NCBI GenBank assembly: GCA_049792875.1
Contig: JBARBI010000373.1
Coordinates: 1 to 19,312 of the forward strand
Length of the DNA: 19,312 nucleotides
DNA from: Sulfotelmatobacter sp049792875
GTDB taxonomy: Bacteria > Acidobacteriota > Terriglobia > Terriglobales > Acidobacteriaceae
Direction of reading: 5' to 3'
The position numbers were made by a program, and so were the translations under genes. The notes under the pieces are model-generated. The model ran no database searches. It saw only the letters and a list, made by a program, of their open reading frames with translations, and had not been told where the DNA came from. Positions 7,387-14,259 of the stretch are shown here, one piece after another. Positions within the stretch are counted from its first letter, which is position 1, and the number at the start of each line of letters is the position of its first letter.

Positions 7387-7689
7387 ATGAGACGCGGATC
7401 ACATCTTTGGAGTTCGCTGCTGCTGACCGCCGCGCTGGCTTCGTCGTTGGCAGGACTCGCATGCTCCGAGCACCACGCCTATCGCGTTTACGATCCTTAC
7501 TACACTGACTATCACGCGTGGGATAGGGACGAAGATGTTTACTACCGTCGCTGGGCCGAGGAAACTCACCGGGACAGGGACCGCGACTTCCGCAAGCTAC
7601 CGCCTCAGGAGCAAAAGCAATACTGGACCTGGCGTCACAACCACGGCGACCACGATAGAGACCACGATCGTGACCAGGGCCATCACTAG
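7387..7689 (+). CDS. Small exported Asp/Arg/His-rich protein, unknown function
   Basis: This 100-residue protein starts at an ATG preceded by a very strong GGGAGGAGAG site. Residues 1-25 form a signal peptide (RRGSH then a hydrophobic run to LAGLAC); C26 might be lipidated, but the -3/-2 residues (G, L) do not fit a good lipobox. The mature part is rich in Tyr, Asp and Arg (YDPYYTDYHAWDRDEDVYY, DRDRDFRKLPPQEQKQYW) and ends in a His/Asp tail (HGDHDRDHDRDQGHH) that could bind divalent metals. It resembles short hypothetical exported proteins common in Acidobacteria; I know no function. A hairpin follows directly at 7698-7733. Confidence 0.75.
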   Translation: MRRGSHLWSSLLLTAALASSLAGLACSEHHAYRVYDPYYTDYHAWDRDEDVYYRRWAEETHRDRDRDFRKLPPQEQKQYWTWRHNHGDHDRDHDRDQGHH

Positions 7690-7697
7690 CGTCATCG

Positions 7698-7733
7698 CGA
7701 GGCTCTCAGGGGCTGAGAACCCCGAGAGCCTCG
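7698..7733. terminator. Strong hairpin shared by converging gene ends
   Basis: A 10-bp perfect outer stem (CGAGGCTCTC 7698-7707 with 7724-7733) continues, after one bulged A, as a GGGG/CCCC stem around a 7-nt loop (7713-7719). It begins 9 nt after the stop of the small exported protein gene and overlaps the last codons and stop of the minus-strand hydrolase gene. A bidirectional terminator is likely, although no T tract is present. Confidence 0.65.
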
Positions 7734-8320
7734 TCCGTAGTAGTCAGTCTCGCTCCCAATTGTTCTAACTCGGCTATCGTCTTCTCCCCGTCCTCCTGCT
7801 TCAGAGTTTCGATGGCATCTTGCACCACCGCCACGCGCCGTCCCCGTGCGAGCAAGCCCTTGACGGCAAACCTCACGCAATACTCCGTCACCACTCCAAA
7901 CACAACAAACTCGGCGCGACTTCCGAGGCGCTGCACCAAAGCATCTGCGTGCCGGCTCTCAAAAATGTTCAGCGTCTGCTTTTCCAGCAGGATCTGCTGG
8001 AAACCGGAGAAGTCCTCTGGTAGTTTCGCGTCCGCATCATTCGGCACTCGCAAAACCGCTTCTGTCAGCGCGTCGGGGACTAACTCCGCTCCGGCGGTCC
8101 CCTTCACGCAGTGTGGCGGAAAGACTTTGAACTCAGGATCATCGTGCGTGTGAAAGCACCCATGCGAAACCAGGAACACGCGCCCTTGCCGCGCCGCATC
8201 CGTGAGCCGCCGGATGTTGGGCAGCAACATCTCGGCGCCGGGCACGTACAGGTGCCCTCCTGGCAACATGAAATCGGCTTGCACGTCTACTTCCCAGAAA
8301 ATGAAATCTCGCGAAACCAT
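7706..8320 (-). CDS. Isochorismatase-family hydrolase, nicotinamidase-like
   Basis: This 204-residue protein has the cysteine-hydrolase fold. The triad is D12 (VDVQADFM), K114 (LLEKQTLNIF) and C148 (GVVTEYCV). A PncA-like metal/substrate region lies at 52-64 (HGCFHTHDDPEF), followed by FPPHCVKGTAGAEL (67-80), close to the signature of true nicotinamidases. The expected reaction is nicotinamide to nicotinate plus ammonia, although other amides are hydrolysed in this family. It is divergent from the enamidase gene and lies next to a nicotinate-oxidising operon, which supports a nicotinamidase feeding that pathway. ATG 8320 follows GGGAAGGGAACC. The stop lies inside a hairpin. The protein could equally serve NAD salvage. 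Confidence 0.85.
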   Translation of the reverse strand: MVSRDFIFWEVDVQADFMLPGGHLYVPGAEMLLPNIRRLTDAARQGRVFLVSHGCFHTHDDPEFKVFPPHCVKGTAGAELVPDALTEAVLRVPNDADAKLPEDFSGFQQILLEKQTLNIFESRHADALVQRLGSRAEFVVFGVVTEYCVRFAVKGLLARGRRVAVVQDAIETLKQEDGEKTIAELEQLGARLTTTDEALGVLSP

Positions 8321-8389
8321 GGTTCCCTTCCCGTGCGAAGGCCGAGCGTAACATCATTGGTTTAGCGCTGACAACGGGTCTCCTCCGAC

Positions 8390-8418
8390 TTCACCGCCGA
8401 CGGCTCGTCGCGTATGAT
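8390..8418 (+). promoter_or_regulatory. ena: Possible enamidase promoter
   Basis: TTCACC (8390-8395) and TATGAT (8413-8418) are separated by 17 bp and resemble sigma-70 -35 and -10 boxes (4/6 and 5/6 matches). The -10 ends 33 bp before the enamidase ATG. It lies in the 131-bp divergent region shared with the nicotinamidase-like gene. The call rests on pattern only. Confidence 0.3.
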
Positions 8419-8451
8419 CTGCGAGTTCCCCAATTCTCGAGAAACGACCCA

Positions 8452-9627
8452 ATGAGCCACTCCGACAAACTAGTGATCCGCAACATCGGACTCCTCCTCA
8501 GCGGGGATCTCGATCACCCCATTCTCGACGCCGACACCGTGGTTGCCACAGGCGGTGTCATCCAAGAAGTCGGCAAAGAGAAAGACATCGACACCGCCGG
8601 CGTCACCACCACGATTGATGCCAAGGGCACGGCGCTCTCCCCGGGATTGATTGACAGCCACGTGCATCCGGTCTGCGGCGACTGGACGCCCCGCCAGAAT
8701 CAACTCGGCTGGATCGATAGTTGCCTGCACGGTGGCGTCACCACAATGGTGTCCGCCGGAGAAGTCCACACCCCCGGCCGACCCAAAGACATCGTTGGCC
8801 TGAAGGCGATGGCGATTTTTGCCCAGCGCGCCTTCCAGGCTTTTCGCCCCGGAGGCGTCAGGGTCTATGCCGGCGCGCCCGTTCTCGAACAAGGCATGGT
8901 CGAAGAGGACTTCAAGGAACTCGCCGCCGCCGGCGTAAAGTTCCTCGGCGAGGTTGGGCTAGGCAGCGTGAAGGACGGCGTCACCGGACGGCGCATGGTT
9001 GCGTGGGCCCGCAAATACGGTATCCAAAGTACGATTCATACCGGCGGGCCTTCCATCCCTGGCTCCAGCCTCATCGATAAAGACATGGTCCTCGAAACCG
9101 ACGCCGATGTCATCGGCCACGTAAACGGTGGCCACACCGCTCTGCCCGAAGACCAGATTGTCGCCTTGTGCGAGCGCTCGCCTCGCGCCCTCGAAATTGT
9201 TCACAACGGGAACGAGCGAGCAGGTCTCCTCGCGTTGCGAACGGCGAGGGAGTTGAAACAACTCCACCGCGTGATTCTCGGCACCGACTCGCCTGCCGGT
9301 TCGGGGGTTCAGCCGCTCGGCATTCTGCGCATGATCTCGATGCTGTCGTCACTCGGGGAAATCCCCGCGGAAGTGGCCGTATGCCTCGCCACCGGAAACA
9401 CCGCAAAGATGCGCGAACTCAATTGCGGCCTGATCGCCGCCGGACGCGAAGCCAGCTTCGTTTTCCTCGACACCGCGCAGCAGTCGGCCGGCAAGAATCT
9501 GTTAGACAGCATTCAAAAAGGAGACCTGGCCGGAGTTGGCATGGTGATCACCGACGGCGCGGTCAGCGTGCAACGCAGCCGCAACACGCCGCCAGCCACC
9601 CGCGTACCAGAAGTTGTGAGACCATAA
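8452..9627 (+). CDS. ena: Enamidase (6-oxo-1,4,5,6-tetrahydronicotinate amidohydrolase)
   Basis: This 391-residue amidohydrolase-superfamily protein has HxH metal ligands H70/H72 (DSHVHP), E167 in LGEVGLG where many relatives have a bridging lysine, H196 (TIHTGG), H223 (IGHVNGG) and catalytic D279 (GTDSPAG). A bridging Glu with a binuclear Fe-Zn centre is characteristic of enamidase from Eubacterium barkeri. The motifs HGGVTTM, PGRPKD, PLGILR, ATGN and the terminal SRNTPPA also agree with what I recall of that enzyme. Enamidase hydrolyses 1,4,5,6-tetrahydro-6-oxonicotinate to 2-formylglutarate and ammonia. The facing operon encodes homologues of the two preceding enzymes, which strengthens the call. 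The ribosome binding site before the ATG is weak. The alternative is a related cyclic-amide hydrolase. Confidence 0.85.
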   Translation: MSHSDKLVIRNIGLLLSGDLDHPILDADTVVATGGVIQEVGKEKDIDTAGVTTTIDAKGTALSPGLIDSHVHPVCGDWTPRQNQLGWIDSCLHGGVTTMVSAGEVHTPGRPKDIVGLKAMAIFAQRAFQAFRPGGVRVYAGAPVLEQGMVEEDFKELAAAGVKFLGEVGLGSVKDGVTGRRMVAWARKYGIQSTIHTGGPSIPGSSLIDKDMVLETDADVIGHVNGGHTALPEDQIVALCERSPRALEIVHNGNERAGLLALRTARELKQLHRVILGTDSPAGSGVQPLGILRMISMLSSLGEIPAEVAVCLATGNTAKMRELNCGLIAAGREASFVFLDTAQQSAGKNLLDSIQKGDLAGVGMVITDGAVSVQRSRNTPPATRVPEVVRP

Positions 9628-9732
9628 CAGCTCATGTGGCGATGGCCGCCTCGTCCGTCCGAGGCAGGGCAAAGCCCGGCGCCGAAGCGCAGCCAGCAGA
9701 TGCGGTTCGGCTTCAGCCCCGAGGTCTTTACA

Positions 9733-10680
9733 TTGCACAATCATCGCGCTCTTCAAACGTTGCTTTTTCCGGCCCTTTTCTTCGTCGGACTTCCCGCTCT
9801 TTTCGCCCAGGCCCAAATCCCGGACTGGTGCCGCCCCCTTCCGCGGCCCGAATACAAAACGCTAGAGCGCGTCCCCGTCACCGACCCCTGGTTCGAGATC
9901 TACAAACCAGCGCCTGGAATCTTCGCGATCTACGAACCGCATCAGGCCGAAGAAGTGATCAGCTATCTCATCATCGGAGAGAAACAAGCTCTGCTGTTCG
10001 ACACCGGCATGGGCATCAGCGACATCAAGAAAATCACGGCGGAACTCACCAACCTTCCCATCATCGTGCTGAATTCCCATACCCACGACGATCACGTGGG
10101 CGGCAATTGGGAGTTCGCCACCATCTACGCCATGGATACCGATTTCACGCGCAAGAACGCGCAAGGCTCACGCGAAGACGCTCAAGCCGAAATCACGCCC
10201 GATCAGATCTGCGGCACACTGCCGAAGGGATTTGACTCGAAGGCCTACGCAACTCGCTCCTGGAAGATCACGGCCTACAGGCAGGACGGGGACCACCTTG
10301 ATCTGGGTGGCCGCACGCTGGAGATCATCGCCACGCCCGGACACACGCCGGACGCGATCTCACTCTTCGATCGAGTCAACGGCTTGCTGTTCACTGGCGA
10401 CACTTACTATCCCGCTCCCATCTGGCTCTTCCGGCCCGAAACCGATTTCAAAGCGTACGCCGCATCCATCAGTCGCCTCAATGCTCTCGCGCCCTACGTC
10501 AGAGTTGTCTTAGGAGCGCACAATATTCCCGTAGCATCGCCGACCGTACTGACGAGGCTTGTGTTGGCATTCGCCGCAGTGCGGGCGGGGAAAGTCAATC
10601 CAACGTCGGATTCTCCCGGTAAGGTTCTTTACAAGGTCGGGGATATTTCTTTCCGGATGGTGGCCCCAACGGCCCATTGA
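9733..10680 (+). CDS. Exported metallo-beta-lactamase-fold hydrolase
   Basis: With the TTG start at 9733 this is a 315-residue precursor. A signal peptide (MHNHR, hydrophobic 7-24, cleavage near FAQAQ) precedes an MBL fold with all metal ligands: HTHDDH (H116, H118, D120, H121), H204 (TPGHTPD), D223 (TGDTYY) and H263 (GAHN). It should be a periplasmic dinuclear zinc hydrolase. Lactamase, lactonase or esterase activity cannot be told apart by motif. The TTG is chosen because GAGG lies 8 nt upstream and the signal peptide then begins at residue 1. ATG at 9634 (6 bp after the enamidase stop) or 9700 would add an Arg/Pro-rich stretch that does not fit export. It follows enamidase in the same direction, so it is probably co-transcribed. 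A link to nicotinate use is only positional. Confidence 0.8.
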   Translation: MHNHRALQTLLFPALFFVGLPALFAQAQIPDWCRPLPRPEYKTLERVPVTDPWFEIYKPAPGIFAIYEPHQAEEVISYLIIGEKQALLFDTGMGISDIKKITAELTNLPIIVLNSHTHDDHVGGNWEFATIYAMDTDFTRKNAQGSREDAQAEITPDQICGTLPKGFDSKAYATRSWKITAYRQDGDHLDLGGRTLEIIATPGHTPDAISLFDRVNGLLFTGDTYYPAPIWLFRPETDFKAYAASISRLNALAPYVRVVLGAHNIPVASPTVLTRLVLAFAAVRAGKVNPTSDSPGKVLYKVGDISFRMVAPTAH

Positions 10681-10732
10681 TCACAAAGCGGATCGCCAAG
10701 AACTGATCGGACGAAACTGGCAATCTCGAATC

Positions 10733-11317
10733 TTAGCGCAGTCCGTCTTCTCCTTTGATCTGATCCTTGGTCAGTCCGCCCACCCGAGCCAGCGGACGCC
10801 CGCTGTCGGTCACTGCAATCGCCACCATGATTTCGTTCGCCCGCGGCGCATCGTTGAGCCGCACTTCCATGCCATCGAAATGGCTGCGCACATACGCTGC
10901 GTCTTTGTGCCCCAGAGGAATGTCGAGCACGACGCCCATGCCCCCGCGCTTTTTCGATGATGGGATGAGCGCCGCTCCCCGGCCCAACACGCGCCGCACG
11001 AACGTCCCCAGCTTCGGGTGGAGAATTGCCGCCGCATGTTCCAATTCCCCGTTCTCGCCGACCGCTGCCGCCTTACCGTAGCTCTCGGCAGACGGACCGG
11101 GAATGCCCAACGCGGCCACCGCTCGCGCGGTCAGCAGTTCGCCGAGTTCTTCCCCAATGGCCATCAGTTCCGAGAGGTCCTCCACATATTTTCCGGCGCA
11201 GGGATTCTCGATCACCGCCACCGCCGCTGCCCGCCGCGCTGGCGGAGAAATTGCCCGGTCCATCTCGCGCAGCGTTTCTTCCACAAATGTCGCAATCTTA
11301 CGAATCTTTGCTTTCAT
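10733..11317 (-). CDS. DUF1185 / 'amino acid synthesis' family protein (PF06684), copy 2
   Basis: This 194-residue last gene of the nicotinate operon begins MKAKIRKIATFVEE. It shares a skeleton with the gene just upstream: YGKAAAVG.NGELEH (80-94), SSKKRGG (120-126), LDIPLGH (131-137), AAYVRSHFDGMEV (140-152), NDAPRANEI (155-163), ARVGGL (177-182) and terminal IKGEDGLR. Solved PF06684 members have a variant of the Bacillus chorismate-mutase (AroH-like) fold; no reaction is established. The ATG overlaps the upstream stop as ATGA, which indicates translational coupling. A longer in-frame reading to 11605 is an antisense-like frame of the neighbour and is rejected. The context suggests a role in nicotinate breakdown, perhaps handling an unstable enamine or formyl intermediate, but this is speculation. 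Confidence 0.85.
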   Translation of the reverse strand: MKAKIRKIATFVEETLREMDRAISPPARRAAAVAVIENPCAGKYVEDLSELMAIGEELGELLTARAVAALGIPGPSAESYGKAAAVGENGELEHAAAILHPKLGTFVRRVLGRGAALIPSSKKRGGMGVVLDIPLGHKDAAYVRSHFDGMEVRLNDAPRANEIMVAIAVTDSGRPLARVGGLTKDQIKGEDGLR

Positions 11318-11898
11318 CGCAGTCCGTCTTCCCCTTTGATCTCTGACGCTTTGAGCCCGCCCACGCGGGCGTGCACCCGGGCGCCGGTGGTCATCACTAA
11401 AGCCAGCAGGATTTCGTCCGCCCGCGGCGCATCGTTCACTCCCACTTCCATCGCATCGAAGTGACTGCGCACGTAAGAGGCGTTGATATGCGTGATGGGC
11501 ACATCCAGCCGGGTCCCCGGCCCGCCCACTTTCTTCGTCGAAGCCACAATCGCCTTCGCCCCGCCCAGCACCTCGCGCATCGCGTATCCACCGGGCACGT
11601 GCCACAACGCTCCGTGTTCGATTTCTCCGGCGGATCCCACAATCGCTCCCTTGCCATAACCCTCAACGACCTTCAAGTCTCCACCGAGCGCCGCGACCAA
11701 CCCCCGCGCCATCTCCAAACCCAGTGACTTCAAGTCGTCCATGAAACCTTCGATGCTCGCGAAGTACGATCCCGCAAACGGATTGCGAATGACCACCAGC
11801 GCCGCTGCCCGCCGTAGTGGCTTTGCCGCCACCGGCCCTCCTTCGTGAAAAATCTCTTCTACGGAGATCACGGTCTTGCGGATCACCACTTCAGGCAT
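11314..11898 (-). CDS. DUF1185 / 'amino acid synthesis' family protein (PF06684), copy 1
   Basis: This 194-residue paralogue of the downstream gene has the same length and motif order: YGKGAIVG.AGEIEH (81-95), STKKVGG (120-126), LDVPITH (131-137), ASYVRSHFDAMEV (140-152), NDAPRADEI (155-163), ARVGGL (177-182), IKGEDGLR (187-194). PF06684 proteins have an AroH-like fold and unknown activity. The start is ATG 11898 (MPEVVIRKT), 8 bp inside the end of the UPF0280 gene and preceded by AGGAAAGGGG; a start at 11931 would add residues translated from the upstream frame. Two co-directional copies suggest a hetero-oligomer or divided substrates. Its function in the operon is unknown. Confidence 0.85.
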   Translation of the reverse strand: MPEVVIRKTVISVEEIFHEGGPVAAKPLRRAAALVVIRNPFAGSYFASIEGFMDDLKSLGLEMARGLVAALGGDLKVVEGYGKGAIVGSAGEIEHGALWHVPGGYAMREVLGGAKAIVASTKKVGGPGTRLDVPITHINASYVRSHFDAMEVGVNDAPRADEILLALVMTTGARVHARVGGLKASEIKGEDGLR

Positions 11899-12790
11899 GC
11901 ACCAGACCCCTTTCCTGCACCGGAGTCGCAATCAGTCGCGACTCTCCCAGCGCTCCAACCACTCGCGTCTCTCCCTGCAGATTCAGCGCAGTCGAGCGGA
12001 TCAACCCCATTCGCAGCAATCGTTCCGCCGTCCGCGCGCCCGCTTCCAGGGCATGATTCACCTCTTCCACCGTCAACTCGCCCACGGCCCGCGTCACCGC
12101 GCGATTCCCGAGATCGCTGTCGGGCGCCAGTTCGCAGGCAGGAATTCGAACAATCGCCGGATGTCCCGGCAAGTCAACTGCGTTGGCGATGATCGTAGCT
12201 GCCGCGTCGGCGGCCGCCGCACGATCCGCAAGCACCGTGACCGCGTCCGCGATTCCCAGAGAAAAGCTGCGCCCGCGCCACCCGCTGGTCGCAATGCCGC
12301 GCACCGGATCCGCCCAAGTCAGCGTCGCTGCCCCCAACAGCGAAGGACGATCAGGTCGTTCCACCATCCCAACCGCAAACTTCTCGTCGGCCATTAAGTG
12401 CAGCGCAATATCTCCCCCATTGTTGACGTACGCCCGAGAAAGTTTCGCCGCCGCAACCATCGCCGCAAGAATTTCTTCCGCCACCGCACCCGCCACCGCC
12501 GCCATCGGCGTGATGAAGCATTGCGGGGCATAAGGCATCACCGCCGCGACCATTCTGCGCGCCACCGCACCTCGCGGCCATACCTCATCCGGAGAGCGAG
12601 CCCGCCGCAAACACGAAAGCTCGCCACACAACTCATCGAGAACGGTCACGAATCGCGCACCCGCCGCCCGGTACGCCAGTTCGACTTCTCGCACCACGCC
12701 AAACGCTTCGACGATCAAGTCGATCGGTCCATCGTGAAGATGGAGCCGCCTTCCATCCGGCAGCAATCGGATTTGCGCACGCTGATTCAT
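11891..12790 (-). CDS. UPF0280 / ApbE-like family protein
   Basis: This 299-residue protein of the UPF0280 family belongs to the ApbE-like superfamily. ApbE-type features are visible: YVNNGGDIA (121-129), GIATSG (165-170) and DAVTVLADRAAAADAAAT (182-199), the last matching the S-V-T-V...A-D-A-x-(S/T) pattern that in ApbE binds the metal and FAD. ApbE transfers FMN from FAD to a Thr/Ser of a target protein. The gene starts with ATG overlapping the hnr stop (ATGA), so it is translated right after 6-hydroxynicotinate reductase, whose E. barkeri homologue carries covalent flavin. A flavin-transferase role for Hnr maturation is therefore plausible but unproven. UPF0280 proteins have no established activity, and ApbE itself is normally exported, whereas no signal peptide is seen here. 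Confidence 0.8.
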   Translation of the reverse strand: MNQRAQIRLLPDGRRLHLHDGPIDLIVEAFGVVREVELAYRAAGARFVTVLDELCGELSCLRRARSPDEVWPRGAVARRMVAAVMPYAPQCFITPMAAVAGAVAEEILAAMVAAAKLSRAYVNNGGDIALHLMADEKFAVGMVERPDRPSLLGAATLTWADPVRGIATSGWRGRSFSLGIADAVTVLADRAAAADAAATIIANAVDLPGHPAIVRIPACELAPDSDLGNRAVTRAVGELTVEEVNHALEAGARTAERLLRMGLIRSTALNLQGETRVVGALGESRLIATPVQERGLVHA

Positions 12791-14259
12791 CGTTTCTTCG
12801 TTTTTGCTCCGGATTCAAGCGGCCACGGATTATCCATCCGCGCCCTCACTCGCTGCCGACCTTCTGCAACGGAATCGACCGAACTCAACGGTCGAACATT
12901 GTCCATATAGCCTCCCAACGCCGCGTAGTCCCCGAGCCTGAGAGTAAACTCAATCGGCGCCACCAGCGCCGGTGTCGGCACGAAGCCAAACGCGTTCCGC
13001 GGCATGCGGGTCACGTCGGCCATGAACGTAATCCCGCCGCCCGGCCACACGTAAACCGGCGCGCCTCCGCAAGTCACGCGGGTTAGCGCGTCGCGCACCG
13101 AACGTGTCAGCTTCACCGGATTCTCCGTAACCCCAGCCCGCAATGATCCACCCGCTCCGCCCATGAATAGCACCGTGCAAAGCGCGGGCTCGCAATTCTC
13201 CTGGATGCGGGCCACGGATTCCCGTAGCGTTGCGGGCAATTCCTTTTCCTTCGGTTTCAGATCCTCGTCCAGTTCGAAATACGCGTGGTGCTCGCCGGTC
13301 GTGCTCACCATTAGCACTCGCAGTCCGGGCCACGCCTTCTTCGCATTGAACTTTCCGAGAATGGTCAGCGGGTCTTCGATGTCGGTTCCACCCCACGACG
13401 TCCCCGGCTCCGCGATCTGAAAATATCGCCCCGGCGTGGACCGCCTTCCCTTCAGCTTGATACCCGTCTCCGGCACGCCCAGAAGTTTCCCAGCCTGATG
13501 TTCCGAAAACACCCCCGTGATGTGGTCATCAACCACCACGACGTCATCCACCTTGCCAAGCCATTGCTTGGCAAACATGCCGATCGTCGCGGAACCGCAT
13601 CCTACGCGCATGCGCTCTTCCTGAGTTCCGTCCACAATGGGCGGCCTGCCCGCCTGTACCACAACGTTCGCGCCATTCTCAATCTTCAGTTCCACCGCCT
13701 GGCCGTTGCACAAGTTGAGCAGAGTCTCGCAGGTGGCCGTGCCCTCCTGCCGACTGCCTCCGGTCAAATGCCGGACACCGCCCAGAGATAGCATCTGCGA
13801 ACCGTATTCGCTGGTGGTCACGTGACCCACAGCTTCTCCCTGCGACCTCACCGTGCTGCATTCCGCTCCGAGATGGCGGTCGGTATCGATCTTCACTTTG
13901 ACGCCGCAATAACTGAAAATCCCCTCGGTCACGACCGTGACCATGTCCACGCCTTCCACGTGCGACGAAATGATGAACGGCGCCGGCTTGTAATCGGGAT
14001 AGGTCGTTCCCGCCCCGATCGCAGTCACAAACGTCTCGCCGTGGCTGCCCAGTGTGCCGTCCCACTCGCCGGCCCGCTCGAGAAATGGAACGACCGAATC
14101 CCCGCGCTCCAGCGCCCGATCCAGAACGACATGGGGATCGAGTCGCACCAGTTTGCCTTCGTGATTGCCGTAGCGGTCGCACGATCCCGTTCGTCCTGGC
14201 TTGATGTAGCACAGCACGGGACAAGCATCGCAGCGGATGGCGTCGTCAGCCACGAGCAC
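12787..14259 (-). CDS. hnr: 6-hydroxynicotinate reductase
   Basis: This 490-residue protein resembles Hnr of Eubacterium barkeri, which reduces 6-hydroxynicotinate to 1,4,5,6-tetrahydro-6-oxonicotinate using covalently bound flavin, one [2Fe-2S] and two [4Fe-4S] clusters, with electrons from reduced ferredoxin. An N-terminal ferredoxin-like motif has C10, C13, C17 and C27 (CDACPVLC...GSCDRY). Other cysteines are C118, C134, C177, C184, C221, C356, C361 and C397; the total of twelve is what three such clusters would need. Gly-rich loops (GGAGGS 367-372, WPGGGI 405-410) may bind flavin. The start is GTG 14259, or GTG 14253 with GAGG just upstream. It overlaps the molybdenum hydroxylase gene by 14 bp and couples through ATGA to UPF0280. 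The name rests on family resemblance and on neighbours that encode the steps before and after. Confidence 0.85.
   Translation of the reverse strand: MLVADDAIRCDACPVLCYIKPGRTGSCDRYGNHEGKLVRLDPHVVLDRALERGDSVVPFLERAGEWDGTLGSHGETFVTAIGAGTTYPDYKPAPFIISSHVEGVDMVTVVTEGIFSYCGVKVKIDTDRHLGAECSTVRSQGEAVGHVTTSEYGSQMLSLGGVRHLTGGSRQEGTATCETLLNLCNGQAVELKIENGANVVVQAGRPPIVDGTQEERMRVGCGSATIGMFAKQWLGKVDDVVVVDDHITGVFSEHQAGKLLGVPETGIKLKGRRSTPGRYFQIAEPGTSWGGTDIEDPLTILGKFNAKKAWPGLRVLMVSTTGEHHAYFELDEDLKPKEKELPATLRESVARIQENCEPALCTVLFMGGAGGSLRAGVTENPVKLTRSVRDALTRVTCGGAPVYVWPGGGITFMADVTRMPRNAFGFVPTPALVAPIEFTLRLGDYAALGGYMDNVRPLSSVDSVAEGRQRVRARMDNPWPLESGAKTKKR

Noticed and set aside
9634..9732. Upstream ATG starts (9634, 9700) of the MBL protein
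   Set aside because: They would place an Arg/Pro-rich stretch before a clear signal peptide; the TTG at 9733 has a GAGG site at proper spacing. A 6-bp-stem hairpin in this stretch is too weak to call.
9168..10235. 355-codon plus-strand frame overlapping enamidase and the MBL gene
   Set aside because: It is Arg/Pro/Ser-rich without domains and overlaps two genes with intact catalytic motifs; it is a GC-rich shadow frame.
11318..11605. 96-residue N-terminal extension of the second DUF1185 gene
   Set aside because: This part lies over the first DUF1185 gene in another frame, is low-complexity, and the family start MKAKIRKIA has an ATGA coupling site.
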